Notes: a model not told the origin generated them from the sequence alone. DNA of 64,000 nucleotides from Epichloe hybrida (GCA_019022495.1 JAFEKR010000039.1:422001-486000), one strand, 5' to 3'; counted from the stretch's first letter, positions 1 to 12,401 are shown. Program-made: numbers and translations.

Positions 1-1940
1 ACTCTTCATTCTTCTTCATATTTCAAGTGTTCACGAAACACAATTCATAGCACAGCAGGACCTTGAACAGCTGAAGCTCTTTCTGGGCATGCCCTTCTTG
101 CTTCGGTGATTGAGACTTGTCTAACCACTGAATAGCGGCCCGCAACCAGAAACGAGCACACCCTTGAGGCAAATCGTTGGGTAGCATAAATGGGAAATGG
201 CTGTTGCTTGACTGATGAGTATGGGAAGTCTTCTCCTATATTGACTCTTGGCACGAATGCAAGAACAGGAGAGATGAAGTGAACGGGAGGGAACCTCCGA
301 CATTCGGTTAAGAATGATGCGTAATCTGATTGTATCATCCAGCTGAGAAGTGGATAAAAATCCTCAGCACGCTGATTCTATCGTAATCAAGATGACTTGG
401 ATTCTCGATCAGCTGAAAGGACGGGGGCTTACCGAGTGCTGCCGACGCTAACGCGATGAGCAAATCCTTTCCCAGGCAAGAGGCTTTTCAATCCTGCCCA
501 GAGCTCTCCAACAAGCCACCTAGTACCACGGCTGTCTGGATTGCTCCCAATCAGACGTCGTCCCGACAACTTGGACTGTCTGTCGCCTTCGTGACACAGC
601 ATGAACAAGAAAGACACTTTCGTTGATCACTACCTGCGAGAGCAAGATTCGACGAATGGTTCCAGGGCCGCTTTTAGAACAGGAAGACTGTCGATAGGCT
701 TCTTCGTTCGGGTGACTATATTTGGCAGCGTACATAAGCGGCTAGGTGGGGCCGCTCTTGGTCAGTGTAGCTCAAATTCTCTTTCGGATTGCGCGATGAT
801 GTTGTTGATAATCGTGCGTAATGTCTCGCTTTCTAGCAGGTTCAGTACCCATGCAGTGCTGGAGGAGCAAGCATCAGACTCAAGGAGCCACAAAAGGAGC
901 CACAAAAGGAGCCACGAGACGGCACACGCTCATTACGTCAACACAATGAATAGCAGGCAGGTACGGATTACGGATTACGGATTACTCCGTCGGCACGCAC
1001 CCATTGAGTGAATGAAATCTGACCCATCCATCGACGCGACGCTCGACCTGAAGATGCCAAGGAAGGAAGGCATGGGTTGCGTCGCTTCCTGTTCTGTGTC
1101 TGGCACTAACCAGCCCTGTCCATTCTCCCGTCCTTGCTTTTACTGGATCTTCTCGAGGCGGTTTCCCAAATTCCAAATCGGGGCTCCTGGATATGACCAA
1201 TCACATTTCAAGCTCCCAATGATCAATGGTTTTGCCTCGTTCAGCCAGACGTGATCTTTTAATTTGCCAGTTCTGTACTTCTTTTGCGTGTCTCCCTCAC
1301 TTCGTTCCTGTTACAACTCACCGTCCCTCCGACCTGCGACTTGTCTCTACTAAGACTCGCTTCACCATCTGCACCACTTACCCTCACCCTTTCCATTCAC
1401 TCCTTGCTGGTTTGGTTGTCTCGTTTCTTTCTTCGATGCCGTTTCAATATGATTGAATGAATATAAAAGAAAGCTACTGTAAGTAGATGATGCGTTAAGT
1501 CGATGACTTGTTTCCTAGACCGTGAGAGACTGGCAGAAAGATACATTATACCTGTGTTGCCTTTCCCCGTCAGCACTCCCCATCCTTCAACAATTATACT
1601 ATACTTGTCTCTTTTCGAAAGGGTCTTTGTTATATATATGATAATTAGACTTTTCTCACTTCAAACTCTGGGAGAGGAACACTGAATACTGCTCTAAGGG
1701 CAGTTCTCGTTCTCCCCGTGCACTCGATAACACATCTATCGACATCGATTCTTTCTTCTTTCTATGTTCTGATCTGCTTGCCTAGAACAACGGCTTGATT
1801 CTGGCTACATGACCATAGCATTACTGTTGGTGTTTCCCGCATGATTGCAAGGGGAACCCGGCAGAGAAGAAAGAACAGGAGCGCCAGCTTGATTGGCTGT
1901 ATTGCTGCTTAGAAGAAGAAGTGATAATTTCCTGGTCGAA
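1..1940. other. Intergenic / possible gene relic at window edge
   Basis: No intact gene could be supported here. On the minus strand around 20-340 there is protein-like sequence that continues only if the reading frame changes near position 195. This suggests a decayed coding fragment, but I cannot assign a family. Positions 890-925 hold a short 12-bp tandem repeat (unit like AGGAGCCACAAA, about three copies), and 960-985 a GGATTAC repeat (three copies). The stretch 1260-1440 is strongly pyrimidine-rich on the plus strand, as expected for a fungal promoter or 5' leader, and probably serves the gene starting at 1941. Confidence 0.4.
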
Positions 1941-2569
1941 ATGCCGGCACAGTTTCAACATGTAAGTACCGATCGTATCCAAGAAAGCAACACAGGCGCT
2001 ATAATCTGACAATCATGGTCTTCCAGCCGTTCCAAGAAGGAGAATATGGCATCATGGCGTGGTATCCAAAGTACCGATCCTGCCACCAGTTCTTCATCGA
2101 TCACGCACAACATACAGAGGCTGTCCAAGCCGTCGCAGCGCGGATCAACATTCTGCTACCATTCGAAAAGGCGGCCAGCAGTGGCCCAGCATCAGGATCT
2201 GCCAGCTCATCGTCTCCTTCAAAAACAGAAGGCGCACGCGTGACTCTAGTACCGTATATAAGACGCCTAGTAGTCACGGGATTCGACAACCCAGCATTTT
2301 TGTACGGGTTCTTCGGTGATGACTGGAACGAGGGAATAGCCTCAATTCATGAGACTGAGAGAAGGAACTACTTGTTTGCCGCCAAGAGTGAAACCTGGTT
2401 AAAGGTGAAGGCTCAATACGATATGGAGGACGGTCAAACTGTCCCTTTCTTGCGGCCGCTGACAGGCGTCACGGAGAGAGAGATTGTCTCTGCAGAAACA
2501 AATTGGAGTGACTGGCTGGCGATGCAAGACTGGATGCTAGGCCCACGAGCTCCTCTGGGAGAAAACTAA
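1941..2569 (+). CDS. Conserved small fungal protein of unknown function
   Basis: Two-exon model: 1941-1961 and 2027-2569, joined across a 65-nt intron with a GTAAGT donor and a CAG acceptor. It encodes about 187 residues. The first exon gives only MPAQFQH; the second continues in frame with PFQEGEYGIMAW. An alternative start at 2015 lies inside the intron and would add only four residues. The protein is soluble, with no signal peptide or membrane segment. A low-complexity Ser/Ala/Pro stretch lies at about residues 56-70, and a conserved-looking C-terminal part contains FFGDDW, ERRNYLFAAKSETW and a WSDWLAMQDWMLGP tail. I recall similar hypothetical proteins in other filamentous ascomycetes but cannot name a function. 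The start is plausible because an in-frame stop lies upstream at 1890. Confidence 0.6.
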
Positions 2570-3713
2570 AATCATTGGCCTGCTCGGGGCTCAAGATTTC
2601 GAGACCAGGGAGGCATTCTCGATCGGCCGCTTTCCACCAAGATTGATGGTTGGAAGTTCCGAAGTGAAGTGCGATTGCGATTCCAACTGCTCGGCACTAA
2701 GTTTTCCATACGACTACGTCACTCAGAAACATGTTTCAAATATCTATTTCTACACAGGGGTCAGAGGCACTCTCCATTTCCGAAAAGAACGCCAACGGCA
2801 GGGCTACTTCTGCTTTACCTCCCTTTTACCCCTCCTCTAGAATCGTTCCATTATCTTCTCGATGTCGTGCCTACGCGTGCAGCAGTTACACCGGTTTAGG
2901 ACAGACGAGGACACAGACAGGACTCGCATTTTGTCATGTCATGGGGTAGCATAGCATTGAGCATGTCCCCTCGATCAGAGCAAATCACCCATTCTGTCTC
3001 AGACGTATTGCATCTTCACGTTTTCTCATCAGTTAGACAGACACCATTCCGATGTGCTGAGTGTAATCTTATGTACAAGAGGAAGTCGTTTTGCTCAACC
3101 GACGCTTTGAAGGACGGTTCATGACGGGGATGAGGACTAAGATACAAAAATAGTAGATATAGTTGATATAACAAAGCATTCACATGGCCGGTTAAAAACG
3201 CCGCTTGCAAAAAGATAGCAACCATGGACTTAGGTAAATCACAGCCCTTGTTGAACAGAAACAAAGATTAAAGTTTCGTCCCTTGGGGTCCATCACCCTT
3301 GTTCTTCCTGCACAAAGGTGGCGAGACACGGCCGAGGATCTCAAGAACAAGGCAATGAGAGAGAGAAGCCATGCACCCCCCCTGTTACCAGAACCCTCCC
3401 AAGAATGCCAAAGAAAAAAAAAAGGGAAAAAAAGAAAAAGAAAAAAAAAACCATGTCATTTTTGCCCGGTGACAATGCCCGCCCAAACGCCACAGCAAGA
3501 AAAGCGTGTCCTGAACCCCTCTTCATCCGGGTGAACCTTGCCTTCCTCCTCCTCCTATATAGTATTCAACCTGGGCGAGACCAAGATTTGATGGCAGCAT
3601 AGAGCATGAGTTTTGTGTGACAGGGAGAAACCAACAGTATTGTGTGACGGAGCATGCGACTTGATTGGTGTTGAGAAGAACAGTTTCTTTCCAAGTGAAG
3701 AGCTGTGAGATAT
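2570..3713. other. Intergenic region, 3' ends of two genes
   Basis: This is the convergent spacer between the small gene at 1941 and SET1. Small open frames occur on both strands but none has support from family similarity or splice structure. An A-rich, G-interspersed tract lies at 3413-3451. I see no RNA gene here. Confidence 0.5.
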
Positions 3714-6700
3714 TTAATTGAGGAAACCTTTGCAGGCTGCCGTGCCACAGAGACACGGAATACGGTCCAAGCTACCGATTTCTCGCTCAAACTTGTAGTC
3801 GTATGTCAATTCTTCGTCTACGATGAACCAAGTCAGTAAGAAAAAAAAAAAAAACCTGCAATGGTTTATTCATGGGGTGAAGGAACTTACTCAGAGCAAT
3901 GTCACGGAGGGCATAGATGACGATTCTCTTGCTGCCTTCGACTTTAATAATCTTAGCCGTACAGTTCGGCATGCAGCTGTGGTTGATGAATCGCGCAATG
4001 CCCCCCTTCTTGGTCGCATCCACGACAGTATCGTCGTCAATGCGAAACAGGTAGCTGCTCCCAATGCCACTCTTGAGATAACGCTTCTCACGAATTTCCG
4101 CGATTTGCTGGCGCACTTCCTCGCCCACGTACTCGATAATCATGTCATCCTTGTTGATGTTCTCCATGGCGTACAAACCCCAGTTGTGAATGGCAGATCG
4201 AGCAAACTTGACAGGCTTCTTCCGCTTCTTAAGCTGGTTGAATTTGAAGACGTCTGAGTCCTGGCCCAGAGTCTTCTTCTGATCATTCAAGTCAGCGACA
4301 TATCGGCGATTAGTCGCACGGTTCGCGCGCGAGTTGCCTTTGGCTATTTTTTCCGCTGCAAGCTTAGCAGCTTCCGAGGCAGCTGCGGTGTTGTCCTTGC
4401 CATTCTTCTTTGAACGAGCTTCGCGTTCTTCTCGGGCCTTTTGCACCTTGATATGATGTGGTAGATACTTGGACTTTTCGAAATTAAGAATCTTCTTGAC
4501 CCCTTCGGTCCGGGCACATCCTGTTGAGTTAGGCACATAGTATCCCTCTATATGCGCAACGTGGTCTGAGGTATGCGACACAGTGTTCAGTTCTCGAACA
4601 CGATTGCGTTTCCATAACCAAAGTTCAGGATTTCCAATATCGCCAATGTTGAACTTTCTCTGCAGCTTGCCCAAGTCGGGCTTATCTCTGAGGCCAAGGG
4701 CAAGGCTTTGCAATGATTGAATGTCAGGTTTGAACCCATCGGGTAAGACGAGTGCGGCAGTAAGTGGCTCTTTGGAGAAGAGTCGCTCATCATATTTTTT
4801 ATGCAATGCCTTCGTTCGAGGAACAGGCTCCTCTTTCATTTTGGTTGGCATTGCGGTGTCTTTACTATCGTCCTCATCCGCATCTGCTTCTTGCTGCTTC
4901 TTCAAAGCGCCCTGTTCTTCCAGTAACTGCTTCTTCGTCTTCTTCTTTGGCTTCACTCCCGACTTCTTCTTTGCGCCTTTCATGATTTGGGGCACGGGGG
5001 TTTCAGACCTGGAAACACTACTTTCATCTTCTCCCGCAAAGTCGAAGTCAGGGCCAATGTCTTCTGAATTTGGAAGACGGTCGGGGTCTGAATCAATGGG
5101 CTTGACTCCGAATAGCTCTTCGTCGGACCTCTTCCGGCGTTTCAGAGCGGTTTCGAGGGAAACTTCCAATTTCCTCTTCTTGGAGGACGGACGATCGGCA
5201 AATGCCACACTCGACTCTGTCATAGAGTCGTCATCGCGACGACCCCAAGAGCCGAACTCTTCATCTGTGCTCATGCGACTGCGAGGTCGTGACTCGAGTT
5301 CCTCCGTATCACGAGCAGCGAGTCCTTTACTGTCTGTATCATCATCTGATTCGAAATCACTGTCAAAGCTTTTGAGACGATGATGCAAAGATCGAAAGGC
5401 GGGTCGGGCAACAGACCGGCACTTCCTTGAGAATGGATCAACAAACATGTTGCGTTGGCCCTTGGCTTTGACCTTTCGTATTCGAGGAAGCGCTTTTGGT
5501 TCCAGACGACCTGTCCGTCGCTCGATCGGGTCTGCTCCAGAGTTCGGAGTCCTGATGCCAGGACTATTGTTGTTCTCTTCATCCTCTTCCTCGTCAACTT
5601 GGTCAAGGTTAAGTTTCCTTCTTTTGGCCAGATGATTTGCCGGGTCCAAGAAATCAAAAAGATAAGGTGCCGCAACCTGAGTTCGGATGTGTCTGATCAA
5701 ATGCTCTGTCATTTCCCTGCGAACTGCCTCTACTGCCTCGAAAACAGGATCAAAGTTCTTAGCTCTTTGCTTCTTTTCTTCTTCGAGGTCTGCTTCCTCC
5801 TCTCGACGGCGTCGTCTAGCTTCTTCGAGTCTCTGACGCTCTGTTGTACCCTGATCGTGACCCCTTTCCCGGTCTTTGTCCTTCTCCCTGTCCTTTTGTC
5901 GATCTCGGTCTTGGTCTATTTCTCTCTCTGGAGGTGGAGTTCGCTTGCGGTCGGTTTCAGGACTGCGAGGAGGTCGAGGCAAGCAAAGCTGCATAGCCAT
6001 GTCATAGTTGAAAAATTCGGTGTGATTTACCGCCCGATAACACCGTTCTGCTTCTGACTTTCCAGTGAAAGAATTTCGGAAAACGACGTAGAAGCCTGTG
6101 CGATCGATTCTAATTTCTTCGAAGCCATAGTTCTTAAGTCGTTTCCTCATATGAGGAACGATACTTGGCAGCACAGGAACATCCTCAGACGCGATGAAAA
6201 TGTAAGGGTGGTTAGAAAGTTGTGTGGCGATGTTCTGCAACTCCACAGCGGCTTGCAACCGTGATGATGGGGTGCCACCAGGCTGCAAAGGTGTTCCCGC
6301 CGCTGGTGGTGCTACTGTTGCTGGTACCGGTGTCTGCCTATGTCCAGCCATGGACGCAGGCCCTGCTGGCCCTTTGGGAGCGGTCGGTGGATGTCTTACG
6401 AAAGGAGTTGCAGAAGATGCAGATTTGGGTCCCGTCGGCGGCGGTTTATTGGCAGCCTGATCTCGATATTCTTGCTCCTTGTTTTGCTTCTCTCGCTCCT
6501 TTTTAAGATGCTCTTCCAACATCCGCCGACTCTTGCGACCTTCGGGATCGTACTCAACCCTAACGACGTCCGCGTCTATCTTGATCCCGCGGGCGCGAAC
6601 AGCGCGACGAGCAGCATCGATTGCTGAAACAGGCGGCCGACCCGATCGTTTTGAGTCGCGGTATCGAATGGTAGCAAAACCGAGATAGCTTCCCGTGTCA

Positions 6701-7762
6701 GGATGCATCTTATTACTGCTCTCCGCGATCTCGCCAAAGGTCGCAAAGATAGCAGTGATCTTGTTGAATGGCACCAGAGGATTGTACCGCGTTACAACTA
6801 TTTGAGTGGGCGGGCCAGGCCCAATCGACGTCTTCGGGTCATATGGATACGGCTGGAGATTCTCAGGCGCTGGGCGTAATCGTGCTTTTGGTAGATAATA
6901 GTCGGTATTGATGTAACCAAGACGACCTCCAGCCTTTTGCAAGCGAGGGTCTACCGGGGGGGCGTCATCATCCTGTCAATCAAAAGTTAGCCAAAATGCT
7001 TCATGATACCCCAGCGACGCCCCCCGCTTCTGTCTCTCGGTCTGCGGCTCGGCCGTCTTCTGTTTATCGAGAGGTAATTGTGTATGTAGAAATACATACT
7101 AAACCAAATTCTTCATATACTGGCTTAGCAGTTTTGCTAATGCCCTTGTTGCGTACTCGATCGAGGATCGGATCATAGGTGCATTTTTTGCCTTTGACTG
7201 ATGGGAATAGATCTCGTGCCGGAGGGCGTTCAGCATGGTGAGTTGACGAACTTGAGCCATTAGAGGAATGAGTGACAGCCACATCATGTGTCCTCCTCAA
7301 GCCATTGTCGAGTGTTGTTAAAGGGGGCATATCTGTCTTTGAGTATGGGGGAACAGGTGAGTAAGACGATGAGTCTCGAGGAGCAAGAGGCGTGGTGCTA
7401 GTGGAAATATGTGATGACGAAGATGTCGTGTTCTGCCTCTGAGGGTTGCTAAATATGGACGAGGCAGAGCTTGTATGCGAGCTCGTTGACGCGACTGTAC
7501 TGGGTATATCTCCTAGGGGAGTATCGTGATCGTCGATTTGAGAGTGGGGGCCATCCGATGAGATGTTGGATTGTGAGGGTCGAGCGAAACCTGCGGAATT
7601 CGCATCCAGCGCGCTAGAAGCAGGCTCTCGGTCAGAATCGCGTGCAAGACTATTGCGCCTTGATCGCTCGCGATCAGTCCGGCCCTGCGCGGCTTCTGCT
7701 CTCACTTTGGGAGCGTTGGGAAAGAACTGCGCGAAACTCACGCCGAGTGGCGGGCGAGTCAT
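3714..7762 (-). CDS. SET1: Histone H3 lysine-4 methyltransferase, COMPASS subunit Set1
   Basis: Three exons on the minus strand: 7762-7100, 6972-3891 and 3817-3714, encoding about 1282 residues. Introns use GTATGT and GTAAGT donors. Domain order: a low-complexity N-terminus; an RRM at roughly 277-386; a second RRM-like fold at roughly 476-561; a charged linker with Arg/Asp/Glu-rich and lysine-rich stretches; the n-SET region; and a C-terminal SET domain from about 1130. SET hallmarks are visible: HNWGLYAM, the catalytic [11 protein letters not shown], and [11 protein letters not shown], whose Asn codon is split by the last intron. It ends with a post-SET cysteine cluster, [13 protein letters not shown]. 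The enzyme transfers methyl groups from S-adenosylmethionine to H3K4 in the nucleus as part of COMPASS, marking active promoters. All catalytic and zinc-binding motifs are present. The intron before the last exon contains a 14-nt A-run on the plus strand. Confidence 0.96.
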
Positions 7763-8791
7763 CGTGTCGATGCGCTCCGGTTATCGTTTGCACCGTGACC
7801 TGGTCATGATATCTCGCGTTCGAGCTCAGGCCATTCACGATACAAAGACTTGTGGTAGGTGCTGGCCGTCACACGCAACCTGGAACGCGCTTCGATTGAG
7901 TCCACGCGACCGGGAGGCAGAATGGCGAAAGGCGACGGGCGAAACGTCATTCACCGGCTCAGCAGCAGCAAGCGGACGCTCAAAAAGTAATGTCGAGATA
8001 AGGGGAATGCATGCGATTGTGTTGCAATAGGTGCAGCACCAAGAAACTGGGGTGCGAAGTGAGCACTTGTGAGAAAAAATATGAAGCACGAGAGTGTGAA
8101 GTCCAACGTATTGGGTTGATACTCACTCCCCTTAAGGGATGGATGGTGGAACTGAACATTTGCTGCCAGTGGCCCAGCCACAGCCAGAAAAGGCTCATCC
8201 TGCCTGTCGGCAATGGCAGGTCGTTTCGGTGACACGATTTTCCGTTGATGTTCCACCATAAGGCCCACCATAAGGCCCACCATAAGGCCCACCATAAGTC
8301 CCACCGTAAGTCCCACTTCTTGTCCTGATGCGGCCGAGGGGTCGCCCATGACGCAAGCTCGGACAGCAACAGCGCAGCAGGGGGCGGGCATTGGACGTTC
8401 GGTTGATGATGCCGTGTGGCTAAATCGACCAAATTTTACCTCATTTTTGATGTAGTTGATCCCAGCGAGTTAGGACATATATAGGCTCAAGGAAGATGTA
8501 CATCTATTACTAAAGATTCATGGACAGAAGTAGCAATGCGCCTTGGTTTTATTCTTCATTCATGTTGACGTGAGCCAAGTGCCAAGTAAGCAGAGCAATG
8601 CACCCCTAATTCATCATTCTCAACCAAACCCTTCCAAATCAGTCTATAATCGTGCATTGTGGGCTTGAGGACTAAGCAGAACAAAAGGAAGAGCCACATT
8701 ATACCCGATAGACCTGTCGAACAGCAGTCACGCCGACTTACATTCTCCATACCCTTAACTCCAAAACTCCAGCTTCGGCTCATCTCAGAAT
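7763..8791. other. Upstream region of SET1 and 3' side of securin-like gene
   Basis: Non-coding spacer upstream of SET1. It contains a 12-bp tandem repeat listed separately. Overlapping open frames of up to 155 codons run through it on both strands. Those crossing the repeat merely translate it (MVGLMVGL in one frame, WALWWALW in another), so they are not considered genes. Confidence 0.5.
8253..8312. repeat. 12-bp tandem repeat, five copies
   Basis: The unit CCACCATAAGGC is repeated three times, followed by two diverged copies (CCACCATAAGTC and CCACCGTAAGTC). It lies about 490 bp upstream of the SET1 start codon. Read on the other strand the unit is GCCTTATGGTGG. Function is unknown; it may be a neutral minisatellite or clustered binding sites. 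Confidence 0.85.
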
Positions 8792-10151
8792 TTAAACTGT
8801 TATCTTTAATTCAAATTCTTCATCATCATCCGAGTGTAAGAATGGTGTTTTAACTGGTGGCAGTTCTTCGTCGTCTGCGTCGTCAAAGATTGACATAAAC
8901 TGCGGCCTGCCTTGTTCTGCGGTTCCAGAGGCGGCCTGACGAAGTCGAGCTGGGGTAATCGTGAGATTGGCCTCGGCATCATGTGAAGGCGCAGGCAAAA
9001 GTGGCAGCTTCTGCTTGGCGGAGTGGCTTGCACCTCGCATATGCACAATCGACGATGCTGATCGACCTCTGCTGTAGCCCAAGGTGGTTCGAGAAGCAGC
9101 CTCCCCGGTGGAGTTTCCAGAATAATTGGGCTTTGTGACAACAGGTTTGGCAGGTGCGGCTCCAGTGATTATTGATGACAAAGGTCTTCTTGTAGCTTGG
9201 CTGGTGGTTGAGACTGGCCGCAGTGCACTGCGACCATGCCTGTCTGAGTGGACGGCCAGAGCAGACGCTGCTCGCCGAGCAGATATCGTGGGGGCTTGCT
9301 TCCGAGTAGCTGTGTCCGCTTTGGTCAGGGGGATAATTGACTTCCTATTGTCCGCCATATCCTCTGGGCTCCAATCGAAAGCGGAAATTTCCCGGACATT
9401 GCGCTCCTCTGTCTGATGCATAAGCGCTGCCATCTCGTCGTTGAACTTTTTCTCCATGCGAGAAACACCATTTTCATCGACAGGATTGTGGAAATGTTGA
9501 TAATACCCCTTCAGGAGATTCTCCTTCTTAATCCCATTGAACGTTAGGCCACCAGGTGGAAGCACATCTGACTCATAGGGCAGTGGTGTTGGCCTTGGAG
9601 GAGCATACTCCGGCTCAGGCAGTTCGTCACTGGGAGTCTCGGCGAAGTCGGATTGTACGCTGAATTTCACAGGGTGAAGATCAGCGGGTTGCTTTTTGGG
9701 TTTTCGCATACTCGTTTGTTTGGGTCGAGTTTTTTCGATTTCTCCAACCATGCTCTTCACTCCACCGTTCTGAGCATTCCTAGCCTTTACGTTTGTGGTC
9801 TTGTTCCCCAAGGGCGCGCGCGCACGGTATCCTGATACGCACAAGTAAGCGAAGAACTTGTTTTCACACGCCCATTGAAATCTAGGCAGAAGGATACGCA
9901 CCCATAGGAGTCACCATGGTTTGATGGGGACCGGTGGCTTTGCCCATCGCCAGAATGCTAGTTGCTCCCAACATTGCACCGCTCGCCAATCCAGCCTTGC
10001 CCGCCAAAGCAGTGGGCGCATTCTCGTCGTTTCGGCCAAAATTACCAGGAGTCTTCGGATATCTTGCACCCGGTGTCTTGGGCTGTTGTTTGGTCGGTGC
10101 ATGCTGGTGACTATGCACCAGATTCTCCTGGTCTCGGTGTGCCGCGAGCAT
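8792..10151 (-). CDS. Securin-like anaphase inhibitor (Cut2/Pds1 type)
   Basis: Two exons: 10151-9902 and 9831-8792, giving about 429 residues. The intron is 70 nt with a GTGCGT donor. The assignment rests on the layout of short motifs. A basic, Pro/Thr-rich N-terminus contains NDENAP, resembling a KEN-box environment. Just across the splice junction comes RARAPLGNKTTN, which closely resembles the destruction-box region (RAPLG) of fission-yeast Cut2. Next are EPEYAPPRPTPLP and a central helix-like segment (LLKGYYQHFHNPVDE), a Ser/Arg-rich middle, and a strongly acidic C-terminus. Securin binds and inhibits separase until APC/C-mediated destruction at anaphase. The canonical KEN tripeptide is absent and the box spacing to the final Asn is one residue longer than RxxLxxxxN. 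The family evolves fast, so this is a reasoned but unproven call. An in-frame upstream ATG at 10232 would extend the N-terminus. Confidence 0.55.
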
Positions 10152-10665
10152 GACGATGTTCGTGATGCTGATTTTGTGTTTTATTGCTGTTTTCGTGTTG
10201 ACGGTGTGTTGACAGAAGGTGGATAAACACAATCAGAATGCACCTGTTCCGAAGCCCCCGGAGAGAATTCAGGGGTTTATTAGAGAATCTAGTTGTATGA
10301 TGTTGTCGGGGTCCCTGGTCACGGTTTACCAGAATCGTGTTGTTCAATGCGTGACATAAACATGTTGACCAGGCAACGGTGACGATTAAGCAGACCCCTG
10401 GGTATTAATGGAGTACGGAGTACAGGGTGTGGCATACAGGCGGCGTGACCGACACTAGCCACAGGTGCCACTAGCCTACAGTAATATTAGAGGGAGGTAT
10501 TACAGCATCGTTGGAGGGGCATGTACTCTTTATCTCCTGTTCCTTACATCCCCTTTCTTGACCCAATCATCAAATCTGGCCGCATCCTAACCTGCAACAC
10601 AACTGACATCGATCTGCAACCAGAAAAATCATCTACAACCCCGTTTTAAAAAATACATCACCATA
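10152..10665. promoter_or_regulatory. Divergent promoter, securin-like gene / tropomyosin
   Basis: A spacer of about 510 bp separates two start codons that point away from each other. It contains a TACGGAGTA motif at 10414-10422 that recurs elsewhere in the window. The 3' part is pyrimidine-rich on the plus strand, typical of a fungal 5' leader. A tract at 10620-10665 directly precedes the tropomyosin ATG with an A-rich context. Confidence 0.55.
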
Positions 10666-11380
10666 ATGGATCGTATCAAGGAGGTTTGTCTCTTTCTTTC
10701 CCTCCATTTACCTACAAGACCGTTTCTCTCTTTTGTACCCCACCCAGCTCCTTCGTAGAGGGGTAGACGCGTGGTGGTCAAGCAAGCATAATGACTAAAA
10801 TTGAGATTTAGAAAATGAACTCCATCCGCCTGGAGGCCGACGAAGCTGCCGCCAAGGTGGAAGAGCTTCAGACCAAGGTCAAGACCCTTGAACAAGAAAA
10901 TCTGTCCAAGGAGCAGGAAATCACTTCCCTGCAGCATAAGAACAACTTGCTGGAAAGTGAAGTGGAGAAGCTCGAGACCGCCATCAAAGACCACAAGAAG
11001 GCTGCCGACGAAGGCCAACAACACGGTACTCAGAACGAGACTCTTCAGAGACGACTCCAGCTCCTCGAGGAGGAGGCTGAAGACGCCGATAAGACTCTGC
11101 GGGAAGCCAACGAGAAGTACGTACCCTTTGAGTGTCACTGAGGCTCACATTGCGCCCACCGCACTTCACCGCCCCTTGACACCATTTGGTCGTGGTACTA
11201 ACAGCTTACTTCTGTAGGCTTCGGCAAACCGACGTTAAGGCAGGACACTTCGAGCGCAAGGTCCAAGCTCTCGAGCAAGAACGTGATCAATGGGAGCAGA
11301 AATACGAGGAGATGGCGAAAAAGCACTCAACCTTGCAGAAGGAGTTGGAGGAGCTTCAAAACGAGATTGGCAACATCTAA
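10666..11380 (+). CDS. Tropomyosin (actin-cable stabilising coiled coil)
   Basis: Three exons: 10666-10683, 10812-11116 and 11218-11380, encoding 161 residues, the same length as fission-yeast Cdc8 tropomyosin. The first exon encodes only MDRIKE, and the protein continues KMNSIRLEADEA. The whole chain is one continuous heptad coiled coil rich in Glu, Lys, Leu and Ala (LESEVEKLETA, LQRRLQLLEEEAEDADK), ending NEIGNI. Intron 2 carries a perfect TACTAAC branch point just before the acceptor. Tropomyosin polymerises along formin-nucleated actin filaments and supports polarised growth, cytokinesis and myosin-V transport. The tiny first exon is usual for fungal tropomyosin genes. No key feature is missing. 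Confidence 0.95.
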
Positions 11381-11668
11381 TTTTCTCCCCTTTGTAGAGT
11401 AATCAATCCCCGTTTAGTGCCCTGTTTTGAACGAGCCTGTGCGATCACGCCGAAATAGCGATGGAGTGGTCGCAGTGATTGTTAAGATGCAAAATAATCT
11501 ATTTATGGAAGGACCGAGCGATTTATCAAGCTGCAGCATGTAAATACTCTCCCAAAGTTGCCGCTACGTCAAATTGAGGTATCTGAATTTCCCGTGCGCA
11601 ATCACTGAAAATGCTGTCGAACGATGTACCTCCTGTTTTTATTCAGTTCACATCTCATGCTCTTCCAC

Positions 11669-12401
11669 TTATGGTCTCCGTGATTTAAGTTTTTGCTTCT
11701 TGTCCGTCAGCCGTCGCTCTAGCTTTGTCTCATATCGAAATTTTTTCTTTTTCTTCTTTTGCCATGATGGCTTCTTGTCTTTGTCCTCTGCTTCTTTCCT
11801 CTCAGCTTCCTCCCGTTTTCTGCGAGCTTCTTCCTCCGCCTCATCATCGGATTGATCTGGCTTGCTAAGACCATCTCTCGAAACAGAAACAGATTCAATT
11901 TTGACGACAGTATATCGGTCTTCATCGACGTACTCTTCTTCGTGGTCAACGATATCAACATCTGGCTTGTCAGGAAAGCCATCCCACTTGTCTGAACTTT
12001 CTCCTTCAGAATCGGCCTCTTCAAGATCGGCTGATACAGCTCCAGATTCGCGCAACAACTTGTTCACAGTTTCGACATGCTCAGAGATTTCTCGACGTCT
12101 TTCTTCCCTGATCTATCAACAGTGGAGTTAGCAAAGTTTATTTAAAAAGAAAAACCCCTTTAGCTTTGTCTGCTGCGCTCGGCCATACCTGTTTCCGTGT
12201 TTCCAATTTTTCCTGACGAGCTCTCTTGGCAGCCTCCTCCTGTGCATGCTTAATTCTTTGTTGTTTTCGCTTATGGAATCCCGTCAAGTATTCTTCGCGA
12301 GCACCATCATCAAATGATATTTCTTCAACTGTGGATGTAGTCTTTCTCTTCTTGCTTGGAGGTGGCAATGGACTCTTTTTAGGTCTTGGTTTGGCAAACA
12401 T
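11669..12401 (-). CDS. RRP17: Ribosome biogenesis protein Rrp17/NOL12 family
   Basis: Two exons: 12401-12189 and 12112-11669, 218 residues. The N-terminal half has the family signature: a basic start (MFAKPRPKKS), then VEEISFDDGAREEYLTGFHKRKQQRIKHAQE, a helical Arg/Lys/Glu-rich stretch and ISEHVETVNKLLRE. An acidic middle (about 95-165) follows, and a strongly basic C-terminus (KKKKKKFRYETKLERR). Rrp17/Nol12 proteins act in the nucleolus in 5'-end processing of large-subunit rRNA precursors; in yeast a 5'-3' exonuclease activity is described. The gene is convergent with tropomyosin (288 bp between stop codons) and divergent from the BIG1-like gene. Confidence 0.9.

Noticed and set aside
601..1011. 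136-codon frame near the window start
   Set aside because: It runs through short tandem repeats (GGAGCCACAAAA and GGATTAC) and has no protein-like conservation pattern.
4721..6057. Open frames of about 200-220 codons on the plus strand inside SET1
   Set aside because: Serine- and phenylalanine-rich shadows of the charged SET1 linker; no domain, and SET1 on the other strand is certain.
10629..11138. 169-codon frame antisense to tropomyosin
   Set aside because: Leucine-rich mirror of the Glu/Lys coiled coil; the sense gene is unambiguous.
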